The notes under the pieces were generated by a model that made no database searches, was not told the origin of the DNA, and was given only the letters and a program-made list of their open reading frames with translations. Shown piece by piece: positions 36,594 through 48,584 of a stretch of DNA of 64,000 nt. The position numbers and the translations under genes are program-made. Within the stretch, counting starts at the first letter, position 1, and each line of letters starts with the position of its first letter. This DNA is from Liriodendron chinense. Its lineage: Eukaryota; Streptophyta; Magnoliopsida; Magnoliales; Magnoliaceae. The DNA lies in contig ML058464.1 of the NCBI GenBank assembly GCA_003013855.2, positions 2,822,170-2,886,169 on the forward strand. The letters run 5' to 3'.

Positions 36594-37203
36594 AATACCT
36601 GCTTCCTTACAGGGCAGCCTGGAGAAACAGTGCAACGATAGTAAGCTCTTGGGCATGGATTTCCTTTCGCTATTTTCTGCCCGTATTTCCTCCATTGGCA
36701 TCCATCGTTCATCTGTTAAAAAAAAAAAAAAAAACTGTATAAATGTATGGTTTATATTGATTTAAGTATATATCTTTGATTTGTTTTACGTTTCAACATA
36801 AATAAATCAGATTGGAGGACAAGACTATGGTGTTAGTTCAACTCCATTTCTCAAACGGGGGCCACTCGTTCACTGCATACTTTGCACACGTGAAAGATAG
36901 TCCAGACCATCCAAACCCTGGGGCACAGCATGTATGGAGCATAGCTCAAAAATCACACTGATCGAATGATCTTTACAATCTGATTTGGTCGGTCTGGATT
37001 ATCATGCATGCATACCATGTGAACGTTGGATCGATGAATCATCAGGTGGGTCCTAGATCTGGAGAAGGCTTTGATCTCGAACAAAAATTGTCGTCTTATT
37101 CAATCAATTATCCTCCATCTCTTGGACCCTCCTGACCTTTGTGTTTGCACACACTCGTTGGTAGTTACATATGGATGCATGCATATGATTTGCACTCATT
37201 GGC

Positions 37204-37238
<35 letters not shown>

Positions 37239-40200
37239 AACTCTTTCATTAAGGAAAAGAAATAGTTGATTAGATAATAAAAGTATGGTACAAACCGTTG
37301 GGGCTTCGCATCTTGCTCTCACAGAAACCCTAGTTTTCTTTGCAAGGATTTGCTGTGAGACTTCGTCATCACCACTTCTCATTGTCTTGAGACTTTTAAT
37401 GGGTGGCAATGCTTCTCCATCCTCCTCTTCCTTTAGTTCTTCAATGCTATTTTGAGGGCTTGGATTCAACACCAGTCCAATCGGGCCACCATCCAGCTCT
37501 TCCAACTTGCTGTCCAATCTGAGACTTAATACTTCTTTCAGTTGTTCATCATCTTTGGTACAACTTCTCCCCTTGTCTTCCTTCTTGTGCCCGCTTGAAC
37601 TTGTTCCAAGGCTAAGTGAAACAAGTTCACGCTCTTCTTCAATTTGTTGATTGTGAGAAGTTGTTTCAGTAGACTTCTTGGCTTGTTCTTGTTGAACAAC
37701 ATCGTAGAATTTCATTTGGAGAAACTGGTAATCCTTCACAATCTGTGCTAAGGACATCTTTAATCTTTCATTTTCTTCTCTCACTTCACCCATTTCAGCT
37801 TTGGCAGATTCAAGCCGATCCTCCTATGATAATAAACCATAAATCATTTGAATTGTTGGAACTACTATAAATGATTCTAGATAATCTATGTTGCGTAAAT
37901 CATGGACCCTAGTAATCAATTTCTATTTAGAAAGAGCCATTTACATACTAATTCACAGCAAATTCTACCGTCTCTATCATTTCTTTTACGTTATTCACGA
38001 CCCCTAACTATTAATTTCCAAGTAAAAAGTGATTTTCATATTGCATCTTGGCAATAAAATCTTATAATCTCTACAGTTTCGTTTATTTAAAAAGTAATTT
38101 TTATAATGGCTTTTGATGCTACTTATTATTATTATTATTTTTAAAATTCTTTGGCATTTCAAGAACATAAATAATATTACATTGGCCATGCAAATCATGG
38201 TTTACATGCATAAATTAGCTAAATTAAATTTGATGTTAAAGGGCAATGTAGCTAAATTAATATTCTACAATAAAATTAGGGTTCTATGGTGGATCTTTTT
38301 TTTTTTCTTTTTTTTAATTTTTTAATTTTTTTTAATTTTGGAGGGGTTTGGTTTAATGAATACATTACATACAGATGATGCTAATATGGGATTATACACC
38401 AAATATCAGCAAGCTAAAAACAACAAATGTGACTTAGTCACTACCCAACAAGAGCTTTGATAAGCTCACGTGAGCATATGAGGCAGCTCGTGTACATGCT
38501 ACTTATGAGACAACAGGCACATGGGAACGAGATTCAATCTATTCATCAGAGTTGCACTGCTATGTAGATGAACTCATATTCCAAGACTCGGGGGCTTTTT
38601 TTTTTTTTTTTTTTTTTTCCAGGCAGCCCATATTAATTCCAAGAATCAGGTTGGTCCACTAGTCGAAACGATTGTACGGAAAAAACTTAGCTGAAGTTTT
38701 GTTACCTACCAAACTGTTTCTGATATTGTGTCCCACATGTTGAATGGACCAGGACTAATTTTTGGGAGAACATCTCCACAGTTAGACATACCGATGGACG
38801 ACTTGGATATTGCACATGTCAGCCAATGGCACATGTGGGGCCGTGTCTACATACATGAGTTACCATTTATGCATATGTGGGCTTAGCAAAGCTCCATAAT
38901 TAGGGTCGGCATGTGTAGAAAATTCCACTTACAAAATCAACTATCTATCTCTCATCATGCATACCAAAAAGAATAAAAAAATAAATAACAAAAAAGTAAA
39001 AGAATTCAAAACAATCAATGGTTGAGATTTCTTTTTTAACCGAAATGGGGACCAAACCGCCTGCAATGTATAGATCGCAAATTAATGCGTACACATGGCC
39101 GAGGCAAGGTAGACCCGGATTGCATGGTGACACCAACACCACCTAGCAACGTGGTGTCAGGACTCTGTGGGGCCTACCATGATGTATGTGTTTTATCAGC
39201 ACCATCCATCTGTTTTCCCAGCTCATTTTAGGGCATGATCAGCCTAAATTTGAAGCATATAAAAAGCTCAAGTGGACTACACCACAGGAAACAGTGGGTT
39301 TTGAATGCCTTCCGATGAAAACTTCTGGGGGCCCACAGAATTTTTGGATCAACCTAATATTCGTCTTTTCCCCTCATCCATATCTGTGTGACCTTATGAA
39401 CAGGTTCGATGACAAATAAACATCACCGTGTGCCCTAGGAAGGTTTCAACGGTAGAGAGTCATTATCCCCACTGTTTCAGTGTTTCCTGTGATGTGATCC
39501 ACCTGTGCTTTTGATATGCTTCAATTTTGGGTTCATGACCTAAAGTAAGCCGGAAAAACTGATGGACAGCGTGGATAAAACACATACATCACGGTGGGCC
39601 GCACAGAATCCTGACACCACATAGCTTGGCGGTGTTGGGGTCACCACGCAATCCGCGTCCGAAATAGTTAAGAAATCGATACTGAGTTTTCATCTATTGA
39701 TCTTCAATTCATCAACGACGAAAAAAAAAAAAAAACACAAAAAACACAAAAAAAAAAAAGAAAAAGAAAAAGAAAAAAGAAAAAAAAGATGAAAATAACA
39801 AGAAATTCCAATCTGCTTGTGTAACAATATTGGTTGCATGTCACAGTAATTTGCATGGCTTTTACCTGTTTGCTAAATCCTGAATCTCTTTCGTTGGGTG
39901 AAGACGGCTTCGAGCTATCATCATCGTGTAGCGACCTATTGCTTCTGGTCTGCAGTACATACCACATGCTTGAGTCCATGAAAAGCTTTTAAAAGGAAAA
40001 AAGATTATCCAAAGAAAATTTTAATAAATCCTTTGAATTTCAAAACCCTCCACAAATTGAATACAAAAAAAGAGTCGAACATGAGAGGATAGAAAGTCTG
40101 AATCCTTCAAGAATATGGGATGATCAACTCAGAATCTGAAACTCAATATTCATATCTTAGAATCCCAGTTATCTTAAAACAAAATCATAGAAAATTGCAG

Positions 40201-40285
40201 TATTAAGATGAAAAAGTCAGAAATCATACATTAAAAAACACAGTTAACTTCAAAATATTCATAAAAGTGAAGATTTCTGAAAACA

Positions 40286-40349
<64 letters not shown>

Positions 40350-40548
40350 CTTCTTTATCAACATCATATTGGACCTTATCTTCTTCAACAACAAAATCGC
40401 CACTGCCAATGGCAGATGTCTTCAGCATCTCCTGCATAGCCATGATCTTCTTTCCCTTCTCTTCTTTTTCTTGCATTTCTGCCATTTTTGTATCGTTCAT
40501 CTTCTTAAAGAGGCAGCCTTTTGTTTTTGACTTTATTAAGAAATCCAA
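35301..40548 (-). CDS. WRKY transcription factor, group IIb, WRKY72-like, 5 exons
   Basis: Exons on the minus strand: 40548-40348, 39949-39866, 37823-37296, 36712-36599, 36185-35301, all phase 0 with GT/AG borders; product 603 aa. Exon 3 carries a leucine-rich coiled coil (EMGEVREENERLKMSL, about residues 104-119). Exon 4 carries WRKYGQK (278-284) and the zinc cysteines 298 and 304. Exon 5 carries His 328 and 330 (C-X5-C-X23-H-X-H). The intron before VQRC is the typical group IIb position. MNDGCQWRKYGQKIAKGNPC and the TAMASTTSAAASMLISG stretch point to the WRKY72/61/9 clade, whose Arabidopsis and tomato WRKY72 members act in defence. It should bind W-box DNA (TTGAC) in the nucleus. A second ATG (residue 17) could be the start instead. 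No lesion was seen. Confidence 0.9.
36556..36592. repeat. (GA)n microsatellite next to WRKY exon 4 donor
   Basis: On the gene strand it is a CT run starting about six bases after the GT donor at 36598. Confidence 0.95.
37206..37237. repeat. (CT)n microsatellite in WRKY intron 3
   Basis: Sixteen CT units, read on the gene strand as GA, about 60 bp after the exon 3 donor. Confidence 0.95.
38700..38930. repeat. dispersed repeat in WRKY intron 2
   Basis: Contains GTCCCACATG and ATGTGGGCTTAGCAAAGCTC, as in the GUF1 intron 7 foldback. Ends not fixed. Confidence 0.35.
39112..39659. mobile_element. GGGCCC-core palindromic MITE in WRKY intron 2, full copy
   Basis: Ends GACCCGGATTGCATGGTGAC and the inverted GACGCGGATTGCGTGGTGAC match at 18 of 20 positions. 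Then follow the ACACCAACACCACC stretch and its inverted partner, and the common core. About 548 bp. No TSD was seen in the flanks. Confidence 0.75.
40288..40346. repeat. (GA)n microsatellite forming the WRKY exon 1 donor
   Basis: On the gene strand the exon ends GAAGAG and the intron reads GTCTCTCTCT, so the 5' splice site merges into a CT run of about 59 bp. Confidence 0.95.
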
Positions 40549-40800
40549 AGGTCCGTTCCTCTCTCTTTCTCATAAAGAGTTTTGCTAGCCATGCAGTAAG
40601 ACCTACACGCACCCACTTGTGCATGCCGTCCATCCTGGTGGGCCCCATAGATTTATATGCCGTGGTCTGGAACTGGGTTGTCCAAACACCGGTTAGGACA
40701 CACGATTCAAAAACAGTGGATGGATTAAAGGGGCAATGCTCCACATTCAACATAGAAGTATGGCCCACCAGACAAGTTGGCTCGCCTCGTATTTAGTCCT

Positions 40801-41908
40801 CGACTCGGCTTGGGTGGTGACCCCAACACCACCCAGCTATGTGGTGGAAAAGCTCTGTGGGCGTCACTGTGATGTTTATGTTTTATCCGCACTGTCCATC
40901 CATTTTCTCAGCTCGTCTTAAGGCATGAGTCAAAAAATGAAGTAGATCAAAAGCTCAAGTGGACCACACCACAAGAAACAGTGGGGATTGAATGCCAACC
41001 ATTGAAATCATCTTCATGGGCTAGGGCTCTCAATGGGTTGGATTTGGATCGGATCCAACTGGATCCAGCTCCAAGTCTGTATATCTGTAGAGGGATTCGG
41101 ATCGGATTTGGATCCAACTTGGATCCAAAAGGCGATATCCATATCCAATCAATTTATAAATTGTTAGATCCATTTCTGATCCAAAATCCATATAACCATC
41201 GGGTTGGATCTAGGTCCGAATCCACCCCATTACAAATCTAAAAAAAAAAAATTTGATATAAAATATATAATATAATATATTTAATTTAGTAGAAAAATGA
41301 TGCAAATCCCACTATTTACTATGGTATGGTCGACATGGCCTAAAAGAATTTGTAAAATGGATGGTCAGCATGAATATAACATATACAGTAAGGTGACAAT
41401 GAGTCGGATCTTAATCGGATTTAGATCGAACTCAGATATGTTCCTGCGAATCCATATCCGGTCCATTTAAGTAATCGGACCTATTTTAAGATCCAAATCT
41501 AGTCTATTTAACTAATCAGACCTATTTTAATATCAAAATCCGCATTATATAGGATTCAGAGATGAATTGGATCTCGGATCTGGCCCGCTCCATTGAGAGC
41601 CCTATTCATGGCCCATCCTAATGTGTTTATTTGTCATCCAACCTATTCACAAAGTCACATAAATCTCCATGAAGGTAAAACACAAATATCAGCTTGATCC
41701 CCAAAACTTCTATAGCCTCAAAGATGATTTCAATGGTAGGCATTCAATCCCCACTCTTTCTTGTTGTCTAATCCACTTGAGATTTGGATCTACCTCATTT
41801 TTGTGCTCATGCCATAAAATGAGCTGAAGATGGATGGAGTGAGTGGATGAAACAACTACATCATGGTGGGGCCCACTGAGCTTTTCCACCAGCCAATCCG
41901 CTTCCGTC
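40801..41908. mobile_element. GGGCCC-core palindromic element with 9-bp TSD, interrupted
   Basis: It is flanked by the 9-bp direct repeat TTTAGTCCT at 40792-40800 and 41909-41917. Arms share GTGGTGGAAAAGCTCTGTGG (left) and, inverted, CTGGTGGAAAAGCTCAGTGG. A 9-bp duplication is typical of Mutator-like transposons. The centre is interrupted by the element at 41022-41604. It lies about 250 bp upstream of the WRKY start codon. Confidence 0.65.
41022..41604. mobile_element. MITE with 15-bp perfect TIR, nested
   Basis: Ends are TAGGGCTCTCAATGG and its exact inverse CCATTGAGAGCCCTA. Flanks TTCATGGGC and TTCATGGCC form an imperfect 9-bp duplication (8 of 9), which could be an 8-bp hAT-type TSD with one mismatch. 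The interior is rich in GGATC/GATCC motifs. Non-coding. Confidence 0.75.
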
Positions 41909-41917
41909 TTTAGTCCT

Positions 41918-42600
41918 GCGCAATTTACGGTGAGGCCCACTAAGGAAGCAGATCTTGTCACGTGGCACATGTTGGCTTTTGTGCATGCGTGTAGGTGTGC
42001 GTATACGTCCAGAGAAAACTCCAAACATGAAGGCAATGTCAACCCACGAAAAAATAAAATCAACATGGCGGGAAGACATGGGATGGGCTGCTTTGGCTTT
42101 GTCTCCTCTCTCACACGTGCAACTCGTAATCGCCGCCGCACCCTCGCGTGACTATATGATGAGAAGGTTCAACCTTTGGGGCTCTGGACCTGGAAGGAAC
42201 ATTCGTCGCCCAATAACTAACACGTGGCAGATGGTGTGGTGGATCCAAACCATCCCTCTGGTCTGGGCCCTTGCTGTCGATGGCCACCAGCTGAAAATCA
42301 AAAGGAAGAAACAATCTGATGGCTAGGATCATACGGTCGGTGTTGATTCAAACCAAGTGCATCCATTGACAGGACCCACCATACGGACGGATCAGATCCA
42401 TGTGTAAGATATTTTATATTGGCCGACGAGAGCGGGTCTCCTGCTATTATATGTGCTGATACTGATAGCCGTTGAAATCTTGTGTAAACGTCACATCTCA
42501 CCGTCCATGCGTCAGGCGATACATATTATCTAATGGCGGTCTCCAGACTTCCTGTAGACTTTTGCGGGTGACGTGGCTGCCATCATTTTCGGTGTAAGTT
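41918..42600. other. intergenic, no gene recognised
   Basis: Open frames of up to 123 codons on both strands lack domains or codon bias. ACACGTGGC and CACGTG-type motifs occur but their role is unknown. Confidence 0.4.
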
Positions 42601-42609
42601 TCAAAACTG

Positions 42610-43138
42610 GGGCGCGACTTGGGTGAGACCCAGCACCATCGATGTGGGTGGGACCCTGAACCAAGGGGCCACCTCGGTGTATTTGTTGTATATCCATGCC
42701 CATCATCTGTTTCTTCAGATTATTTTAGGACCAACTCCAAAAAAATGAAGCACGTGCAAATTTTAGGTGGACCACACCACATGAAGCAGTGCTCATTGAA
42801 CGGCTACCATTAAAAAGTTCCTGGAGTCCTCCGTAATGTTTATTGACCATCCAATCTGTTGATTAGGTCACGAAGGGAGGGATGAAATGAAAAAACAAAT
42901 ATCAGGCTGATAGAAAAGTTTTATGACCCACAAAAGATTTTTAATGGTCATTAACCAGTTTTTCTTATGGTGTGGTCCACCCGAAATTTGCATCTGCTTT
43001 ATTTTAGTTACCATGCTATAAAATAAGCCGAAAAAGAAGATGAACGGCATAGATATACAATTCATATATAGAGGTGGGCTCCTACGGTTAGGGTCCCACC
43101 CACATCGCTGGTCACGGGGTCTCACCCAAGTCGCGCCC
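42610..43138. mobile_element. GGGCCC-core family element with 22-bp TIR and 9-bp TSD (529 bp)
   Basis: Both ends carry the inverted repeat GGGCGCGACTTGGGTGAGAC (22 bp with the following CC). Perfect 9-bp duplications TCAAAACTG lie at 42601-42609 and 43139-43147. The interior is a diverged version of the common core (TTAGGTGGACCACACCACAT, AAAATGAAGCA, TTTATTGACCATCCAATC). TSD length suggests a Mutator-type MITE. Confidence 0.85.
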
Positions 43139-43147
43139 TCAAAACTG

Positions 43148-44057
43148 GGCCATACACGAACACAACCCACCAGATGGACAGTCTGGATGCACTACTCCAT
43201 GTGTCGGTCTTCAGGTACAGGGCATATGACTTTCATGGTTTGTTGCCGCTCCAATGCATGTGTGGTTGTATGCTTTGTGATTGCCGATCGTTCATATGGT
43301 GGGACATACTGTGGATGGCCCAAGCAAGAAAAACACACCGGTAGATTGGAGTCCTTGTATAGATTGGAAAAGTAAAAATCTTTTATCAGATGATAATATT
43401 ATTTAATCAGAATGGTTCTTTTTTCTTTTATAATGGGCCATACACAGTTGGGTCACTATTTCAATGGTCCGGATTCAGTTCCGATACATCCGCGGGTACT
43501 ATAGAGTTGAGACGAACCATGATCAGTGCATTGATCGACGAACTGGAAATTTGGTATCCAAGTCAATGCCGAACGTGTTTGTAATTTTTATAGGGAAGCG
43601 GGATTTCGGTGGAGCTGACCTCAAACGGGGGTTGGAGAATACCGTACGGCAAGAGGCGGGAAAAACGGTGGAATTGTATGGTGCTCTGCGAGGCTCTGGT
43701 GATGATACGCATGCACTCATATTCAAGCCATCCAGAATTGTGACCCGCCGTTTAGATGGGGCATCAGCTGGGGAATAATTGAGATCGGTTGATTTTAGAT
43801 GTTGGAATAAAGTTAAGATTTTTTATTTGGTTGAATTTGGACCGTTCACTTGTAGGCTTCACCTCTTATATCCACTCTAGTCTCAAGAGTCAGTTTGATT
43901 TTACGATCTTATCCGTCCACATCAATGCCCAATAAAATGGACAATCTAGATTTTTTTTTTTTTTTATTATCTAGATAATTCATAACAAGAAGGCTATTTC
44001 ATCATGGATGTAGGCTGCCCATCATGTGAGCCTCTCCGTTGATTTCCTTTTCCTATT
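43148..44057. other. intergenic, no gene recognised
   Basis: Overlapping open frames of 64-104 codons near 43390-43778 have no recognisable motif. A T20 run lies near 43952. Confidence 0.4.
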
Positions 44058-44582
44058 AAGGCCCTGTTTGGCTTGTTTGATTGGAGGTAAATGAAAGTAA
44101 ATGCATAATGATGATTTTTATACCTGATTTACACCTTAAATTCTACCTTAAAAAGGATGTAAATTTCAACCTCTTTTCAAAGGAAAACTCTGTGGGGCCC
44201 ACCATGATGTATGTGTTATATCCTACACTGCTCATTCATCCTTTCAAATCATTTCAGATATGGGTCGAAAAAATGAATCCACACCATAGATAACAACAGG
44301 TTCAATGGTAGATGCAATTATTTTCATTGTGGGCCACTTGAGCTTTAGGTTTGCCTCATTTTTTGGCTCATGCCCTAAAATGATTTTAAAAAAAATGAAT
44401 GGATAGTGTGGATAACACATACGTCATGGTGGGGCTCATAGGATTTTGGCTACTAGCACGTTACCCAATGTAAGACTTTTAGGGACAACGTGCATTTCTA
44501 AGGAAATAGGAAGGTAAGTACTCATTACTTATTTACATTCATTTCATTTCATTTCTCAACTATCAAACATGCCCTTTGTTTT
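44058..44582. mobile_element. GGGCCC-core palindrome with GTTTG-type arms
   Basis: The outer left end AAGGCCCTGTTTGGC and the outer right end (inverted AAAGGGCATGTTTGATAG) frame a GTAAATGCATAATGATGATT stretch, which is also found inverted at the right arm of 26027-26545. The core GTGGGGCCCACCATGATGTA to CATGGTGGGGCTCATAGG lies inside. Confidence 0.6.
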
Positions 44583-44589
44583 GCTGTAA

Positions 44590-45125
44590 ATGTGTGTGAA
44601 TGAATGTTGGAAAGGGTAAATATATAATTATTATAATTGGTAGCTATTTGATTGGAGTTTCAATTACATGCTACTTTCCTCCTTGTAAAATGTATTCAAC
44701 GACCATTTGTGGGCCCTATTATGATGTCCTTGACATATCCAGGCTGTCCATCCATTTTATTGGAACTATTTTAGGACATGAGCTTAAAAATGAGGTAGAT
44801 CTGAAGCTCAAGTAGTTCACACCATAGGAAATTGTGGTCGTAAAAGGTTCTTAACGGTAGGCGTTCAACCTACTATTTCGTGTGGTGTGGTCCACTTGAG
44901 CTTTGGATCTACCTCAATTTTGGGATCATGTCCCAAAATCAGCCCATAAAACAGATGGACGGCATGGATAAGCCACATACATCACAGCGGACCCCACATG
45001 AAATTCAAACCTTCATCAATTTTAGTTTCAAAAAGCAACCCTATCAACATCAGCAACCTTGATATATGTTTGAGAATTATGAAGGTAAGTAATTATTACC
45101 CATTTACAGGAATTTACCCTAGTGT
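44590..45125. mobile_element. diverged GGGCCC-core palindrome
   Basis: The core runs from TGTGGGCCCTATTATGATGT to ATCACAGCGGACCCCACATG, with CACACCATAGGAAATTGTGG in the centre. Outer arms resemble those of the neighbour at 44058-44582 but are weaker. Confidence 0.5.
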
Positions 45126-45599
45126 ATTTGGAAAAAAAAAAAAAAAAAACACAAGCCCTAAGAATCATTTCGATTCAACAACCCTTACTATCCAAACAAT
45201 GGGCAACAAAATAGACCATGAGAATCTTTATGACAAAGAAGCTTTATTCATGTATCTTGACCATCTATCTTATTGGCCCACCTCTAATTATAGATCAAAG
45301 GGGTCCCACGTGGACTTGTAGCATCCATCATGTGAGTCTTCTAAATCACTACAACTGATTTACAGAGAGATACAATTTTCAAAAGAAATAAGTAACAACT
45401 ATTCTTGAGAGAAATAATTATGTTGCGAGTTTAGGAAGAAATGCTTCTATGAGAAATTACTTATTTCTTGGACAACTATTTAATAAGGAATAAATTCTCC
45501 CAAGGATTAAAAGTGAAGAGAGTAACTCTTTCATAAAAACAAAATTAATTCAATTAAAAATTCATTTAATATTATGGTATGTTTCCTTGGCCGTAGTTT

Positions 45600-45830
45600 C
45601 AACAATGATGATACTTTTTTTGGGTAGGTAAGTAAGTAGCGTAGGTGTAGACGTGATGAGATCGATCACCTTCTCTCTTATCACAAGATACCTACTCCGA
45701 ATTGACGGAGCTTTCGGAATCCTTGACAACTTCTTCGAATTCATGAAGGAATACTCGAATCCACGGGCAAACAAAGTAAAAAATCCAGGTTTTATTGATA
45801 ATAAGCAAGATCATCTCATAACAACTAATT
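45600..45830. repeat. dispersed repeat shared with 32380-32560
   Basis: TTCATGAAGGAATACTCGAA and TCCACGGGCAAACAAAGTAA match the copy near 32.5 kb. Probably LTR-derived. Confidence 0.4.
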
Positions 45831-48584
45831 AAATAACTATTATAACCAAACTTAACTTTAGAAAATATCTAAAAATGTAATAGAAAGGAATCCTAAACAA
45901 ACTAGGAAATAAATTGCAAAAATTAAAAAGAAATCGGTCGTAAGGGGCCGTTGACTGGTCGCAATTGAGGGACGATCAATCGCAACTAGCAAAACCAATC
46001 TAGCAGCTTCAGGCTAAAATTCGACCGGTTGCGAGTGGATTTGTGATGGCCCGAATTCGTTGGGAAACTGTTGAGAATCTAAAAGCAAATTGGCGACGGC
46101 TTGACTCCGTCAGGAAATTGTCGAAATCTGCGACTTTTTCCTGAATCTTTTTTTCGGTCATTTTCCTTCAAGAATGTCTTCAATCCTCGTCCACAATCAG
46201 TAGGGTTCTCTCCCAACATCAGTAAGTTTGGGTACAGCCTAAAACCTTCATATTGATGAAAGGGCTGGCTGTTTGGATACAAGTATCAACAATTTATCCA
46301 TCTTTGAAGAAAGTAGATCAATTAAGATTGGGTCGCTGTGCACAGTAGGCCTAAGGCTTGGCCATTCTGGGGTTAGCGTAGGCTGTAGGGATCTTGGGTG
46401 ATTGTATTGCGAGCTCCTGCATGAGGCTCTGTTTGGATGGAAATTGCTGCTGGATTGGGTCCCTGTGCCAAGCGCCGCCCTTGTTTGTTTTTCTTTTTTT
46501 GTGTTTTCTGTGGGGCCCGTTTGAGGTTCATTTTATAGAAATTGTTTTCTCGGGGCATATGATAGGCAAGGTGCACCATTTTTTAGTGCCTGCCCGAAGT
46601 TTATGTAAATCCCTTTTGCAACGCACGCCCGAAGTTCTGTGGGGTATGTGTCAGGTGATGTGCTCCTGGGGCTTTGATCACTGCAACTGGTTATAGTTTT
46701 GGGAAGTGCTGGGCAGACAGTGCTGATTATTTGTTCTTGCGTGGTTGACATCTATGTGAATTGGTGGTGATTCCTTCTGGTCAATGAGATGAGATGTTGA
46801 GGAGCTCTAGGTGGGTGGATTGGGGGTCTGATGCTCATTGTGTCTATTGTGGTACTTGTGGAAATATGTGGATGCTTGCCTGAAGAGTTCTTTTACTAGA
46901 TCTGGTGACTCCAGCTCGGGATTGGAGCGGTTAGTGGAGGCCTAGCTATCATCTTCCTTTCTCTCATTCTTGGTGTTGTATAGAGTTTTTTTTTTTTGGT
47001 AGCACTTTCCTATATATGCAGATTGTATTAGTATATATATTTGTTCATGAATCAGGCTTTCATTGTCACACAATTTGGCTACGTTATAGGATAACTGAGG
47101 CCCGTTTTATTTTGTGGTGCCCTCCTAAACTCTTCTAAAGCCACTCATTTTACTCAACAAAGTCACAGGTACTGTGGGCTAGCTATTTGGATATGAGAAA
47201 TACAAAAGAAACTAAATGATTTTTTCTTAATTGAATGTTTACCATAACTTGAATTGTAAAGAAAATCATGGCTCACACATAAATTAGTTACCATAGCTGC
47301 CAACAGATATAATGTAACTATATATAGTCTAATAAAAAAAGAATCCTTACTTGCTATACAAACAAACCACCTTTTAAAATCTACCATAAATTGTTTTGAA
47401 AAACATAGTCGTTACTACGTTTATCCAAATCCCTACCATGGATTCCTACTGTACTCCAAACAATAGGGGATATAATAGAGCTTTGTTAAGCTTACTAACA
47501 AAGTGGCCAAAGGAGCTCATCTAGGCAGCCACCCATGTCACACATCCCGTCTAAGATACATATTAGATGGGTCCCACAATGGAAATACCTTTGATTTGAA
47601 AACCACGCCTGCCCACTGCTGATTTAGTACTTCAGCTAAATGGATGGGTTATTTCTAAGCCATCCATTCTTTTGCTAAAACATGCATGGCAACTGCTTGA
47701 TGAGTTGATTAGCCTGAACTCTAGGTAGGAGACTCTACACACTGGGCCCCACGGCCAGATGGATGACTTGGATCTCAAACACACAATTTTGACGTTGGTA
47801 CACTAACAAGTAGATGGACTGACTTGTATTCCCGTGCAGGCTTAACATGCCTCTTATATAGAATGGTCCACTCCTATTTCATAATAACATGGGCTTCTTT
47901 GGATGAGGAATGGTTGTTGGTGGGTTTGGGTCCTTGATATGTACATATATATTTTTTTATTTATTGTTTTTATTGGGCATCACACAGTATATGGCCATGG
48001 AAGAAGATTCTATTAACCATATGAGTTCTCCCTTCCTCTTTGGACCTCTCACTATTTTACTTTTAACCATCCATTTGATACCCATTAATTGGATGGATAG
48101 GATTGTTCTGCCAGTTCAATTTTACGCATGTGCTCTATCCACAATGGATACTTACAATTTGAATGGCCTGGATAGCTGCACGTCGGAGCAGATAATGAGT
48201 CAACACCATTTTCTAAATGTTGCGAGATTAGCATTGCTTACCAACCTATGAAAAGTATTTTTGACTTGAGTTTAGACGACCATTGATGTGGCATGGCGTC
48301 CTGATCACGCCATTGCATTGCGACTTGGCATGGGTCTTGGTCTTTCATTTTCATCTGTACACTTTGTTTTTAAACATATTATTTAAAAGGATGTCATCTG
48401 TTTAATTACATACCGGATCAAATTGGTGTATATGCTATATGTACCGTCCATTTACTTAATTTGTTAGGCAATCATAATCGTATATATGACGATTTTTTCT
48501 TTTGTAAGCAACGGCTCACAGCCTTTTCTTTTTCTGCCAGTTGAAAATAGGGTGTTGACCCGACCCGATGGTTGTGAATATTGC
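45831..48584. other. intergenic, no gene recognised
   Basis: 46380-46990 is GT-rich and ends in a T-run. It could be a non-LTR retroelement 3' end, but no protein motif was found. 47490-47860 resembles other dispersed GGGCCCCAC-containing repeats. The longest open frame (47910-48251) shows no domain. Confidence 0.4.

Noticed and set aside
39112..39668. 9-bp TSD around the WRKY intron 2 palindrome
   Set aside because: The flanking 9-mers GGCAAGGTA and CGAAATAGT do not match.
43464..43778. 104-codon frame
   Set aside because: Overlaps other frames on both strands and shows no motif; probably chance.
46380..46990. possible LINE 3' end ending in a T run
   Set aside because: The feel of the sequence is right, but no protein motif or TSD was found, so I do not call it.
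47910..48251. 113-codon frame with a hydrophobic start
   Set aside because: No recognisable family, no splice or promoter context, and AT-rich repeat surroundings.
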